This document shows positions 6,900 to 7,513 of a DNA stretch of 7,513 bases, in pieces. The DNA comes from DHVE2 group archaeon (lineage in GTDB: Archaea > Thermoplasmatota > Thermoplasmata > Thermoplasmatales > Aciduliprofundaceae), in NCBI GenBank assembly GCA_026986135.1, contig JALSPD010000154.1:1-7513 (forward strand), read 5' to 3'. The notes under the pieces were generated by a model. That model had not been told where the DNA came from. It did not search any database and was given only the letters and a program-made list of their open reading frames with translations. The first letter of the stretch is position 1; every line of letters begins with the position of its first letter. The position numbers were made by a program, and so were the translations under genes.

Positions 6900-6907
6900 T
6901 TTATATG
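6900..6907 (+). promoter_or_regulatory. TATA-like box for the HTa gene
   Basis: TTTATATG, directly after an A-rich BRE-like run (6891-6897), is centred about 35 bases before the HTa ATG. Initiation about 26 bases downstream would fall near 6927-6930, leaving a very short leader of roughly 10-12 bases with the SD at its extreme 5' end. Other AT boxes further upstream could serve as a second promoter. Confidence 0.5.
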
Positions 6908-6926
6908 ATGATTGCCATTCCCATAC

Positions 6927-6933
6927 GGGGTGA
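6927..6933 (+). promoter_or_regulatory. Shine-Dalgarno site that decides the HTa start
   Basis: GGGGTGA, followed by five A residues, precedes ATG at 6939. This strong, well-spaced site selects that ATG over the in-frame ATG at 6912, which would add nine residues absent from the HU family. Confidence 0.8.
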
Positions 6934-6938
6934 AAAAA

Positions 6939-7208
6939 ATGGTAGGAATAAGCGAGCTTGCAAAAAGTGTGGCTAAGAAGACTGGTGTAAGCCAGAAGCA
7001 GGCGAAGGCTGTGATAAAGGCTTTCGTTGAGGAAGTTGTGAACGAGGTAAACAAGGGCAACAAGGTGAATCTTGTTGGTTTCGGTATATTTGAGCGCCGT
7101 GTTCAGAAGGCAAGGAAGGCAAGAAATCCAAGGACAAAGGCAATAATCCATGTGCCCGAGAAGAAGAAGTTCACATTCAGGCCTTCTGGCAAGATAAAGT
7201 ATCTCTAA
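6939..7208 (+). CDS. HTa: HTa / HU-family histone-like DNA-binding protein
   Basis: Bacterial-type HU/IHF-family architectural protein, a basic dimer that wraps or bends DNA. In Thermoplasma the homologue HTa is the main chromatin protein, replacing archaeal histones. The 89-residue product is the normal family length. It begins MVGISELAKSVAKK (helix 1), then SQKQAKAVIKAFVEEVVNEV (helix 2), then the GFG turn at 47-49 leading into the beta saddle. The DNA-binding arm has a basic stretch RRVQKARKARNPRTK with the RNP tip at 62-64, where P64 corresponds to the intercalating proline. The C-terminal FTFRPSGKIKYL matches the HTa style of ending. From memory, resemblance to Thermoplasma HTa is stronger than to typical bacterial HU. 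It is a single-gene unit with its own promoter, and a T-rich terminator follows. The name rests on recalled resemblance, but HU-family membership is secure. Confidence 0.95.
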   Translation: MVGISELAKSVAKKTGVSQKQAKAVIKAFVEEVVNEVNKGNKVNLVGFGIFERRVQKARKARNPRTKAIIHVPEKKKFTFRPSGKIKYL

Positions 7209-7236
7209 TTCTTTTTCCCATTTATTTTGTGATTTT
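7209..7236 (+). terminator. T-rich terminator after HTa
   Basis: Immediately after the HTa stop, the plus strand carries runs of five, three, four and four T residues (7212-7216, 7221-7223, 7225-7228, 7233-7236) without an obvious hairpin. This fits U-tract archaeal termination. The minus strand here is A-rich, so the site would not stop the incoming carboxypeptidase transcript in the same way. Confidence 0.55.
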
Positions 7237-7253
7237 GCGAATGTTATTGTTGT

Positions 7254-7513
7254 TTATGAAAGGTACTTTTTCTCAATATATCTGAGGTAATAGTCTGGAT
7301 CAACGTCCTCCCCAAAGCTTCTTTTTAGTAGATCCTTTGGAGAATAGGTGGAACCGAAACGATGTATTTTTTCTCTCAGATATTCCTCAATGATCTTCAG
7401 ATCTCCCTCTTCTATTATCTCCCTGAAGTTTCCTATCTCTTTCTCGGCATGATACCCAATCTGGGCCGCAAGAAGTGTGCCCAGGGTATATGTGGGAAAG
7501 TATCCTATTGCAC
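7254..7513 (-). CDS. C-terminal part of a carboxypeptidase Taq-type (M32) metallopeptidase
   Basis: Only the last 85 residues are in the window. The frame enters from the right edge and ends with TAA at 7256-7254. The fragment opens with AIGYFPTYTLGTLLAAQIG, which matches the conserved GYFPTYxLGxLxAAQ segment near the C-terminus of M32 metallocarboxypeptidases (thermostable carboxypeptidase 1, Taq and Pyrococcus type). Further on are LREKIHRFGSTYSPKDLLKRSFGEDVDPDYYLRYIEKKYL, in line with the family's RxxxHxxGxxxxPxxLLxxxTGExxxxxYxxYLxxKY ending. These enzymes remove C-terminal residues from peptides in the cytoplasm using a divalent metal. The HEXXH metal-binding motif lies outside the window, so catalytic competence cannot be judged. 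The gene converges on HTa, with 45 bases between stop codons. Assignment is confident from the C-terminal motif alone. Confidence 0.88.
   Translation of the reverse strand, partial: AIGYFPTYTLGTLLAAQIGYHAEKEIGNFREIIEEGDLKIIEEYLREKIHRFGSTYSPKDLLKRSFGEDVDPDYYLRYIEKKYLS

Larger units (their letters stand above)
6743..6938. other. AT-rich divergent intergenic region between rnp4 and HTa
   Basis: This 196-base spacer is much more AT-rich than the flanking genes. It holds several oligo-T runs on the plus strand (6781-6786, 6789-6794, 6837-6841, 6844-6851) and an A run at 6891-6897. It also has several TATA-like boxes, including TATAAA at 6851-6856 and ATATAT near 6832-6837. It must contain the promoters for both divergent genes and may be intrinsically bent. 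The T runs may also stop stray plus-strand transcription. A 26-codon minus-strand ORF (6819-6739) is discussed as an observation rather than called a gene. Confidence 0.6.

Noticed and set aside
6912..6938. Longer HTa start at ATG 6912
   Set aside because: The strong SD GGGGTGA at 6927-6933 serves ATG 6939, and the resulting protein starts exactly as expected for HTa.
6876..7151. Minus-strand open frame opposite HTa
   Set aside because: It is antisense to an intact HU-family gene that has its own SD and promoter, and its Cys/Tyr/Leu-rich product looks like a reverse-strand artefact.
1..7513. CRISPR arrays, insertion sequences, long repeats or a defence or biosynthetic cassette
   Set aside because: I saw no regularly spaced repeats, transposase-like frames or terminal inverted repeats. 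Nearly all sequence is explained by core genes and short promoters.

Overview
The window is chromosomal DNA from an archaeon, most likely of the Thermoplasmata / DHVE2 (Aciduliprofundum-like) lineage. Three observations point there: an undivided archaeal-type RpoB with an RpoH, RpoB, RpoA' gene order; an archaeal RNase P subunit (Rpp21 type); and a bacterial-type HU protein that closely resembles the Thermoplasma histone-like protein HTa. Lineage assignment is inference, because no search was run. Short AT-rich intergenic gaps, TATA-like boxes and GGTGAT-type Shine-Dalgarno (SD) sites also fit an archaeon.

Positions 1-6044 are one minus-strand block. Read in the direction of transcription it runs: a TATA-like box at 6075-6082, tRNA-Lys(UUU) at 6044-5972, rpoH at 5949-5698, rpoB at 5686-2072, and rpoA1 from 2075 off the left edge. 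The rpo genes are tightly packed. rpoB begins 11 bases after rpoH, and rpoB and rpoA1 overlap by the four bases ATGA. Each rpo gene has a GGTGA-type SD about 5-6 bases before its start. The tRNA ends only 22 bases before rpoH, so tRNA and polymerase genes probably share a promoter.

Positions 6045-7513 hold four smaller transcription units. A 76-residue protein of unknown function lies on the plus strand (6201-6431) and looks leaderless. The RNase P component 4 gene lies on the minus strand (6742-6434), ending two bases from it. An AT-rich divergent promoter region (6743-6938) follows. The HTa/HU gene is on the plus strand (6939-7208), and the C-terminus of an M32-type carboxypeptidase enters from the right edge on the minus strand (7513-7254).

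Most genes are core information-processing genes: transcription (RpoH, RpoB, RpoA'), tRNA and its 5' maturation (RNase P), and chromatin (HTa). I found no mobile element, CRISPR array, intein or accessory cassette, and I do not claim a new system. The points most worth a second look are the tRNA-polymerase operon arrangement, a Glu-to-Gln change in the RpoB active-site motif, an extra zinc ribbon inserted in RpoB, a four-cysteine cluster in RpoA', and the leaderless unknown gene.
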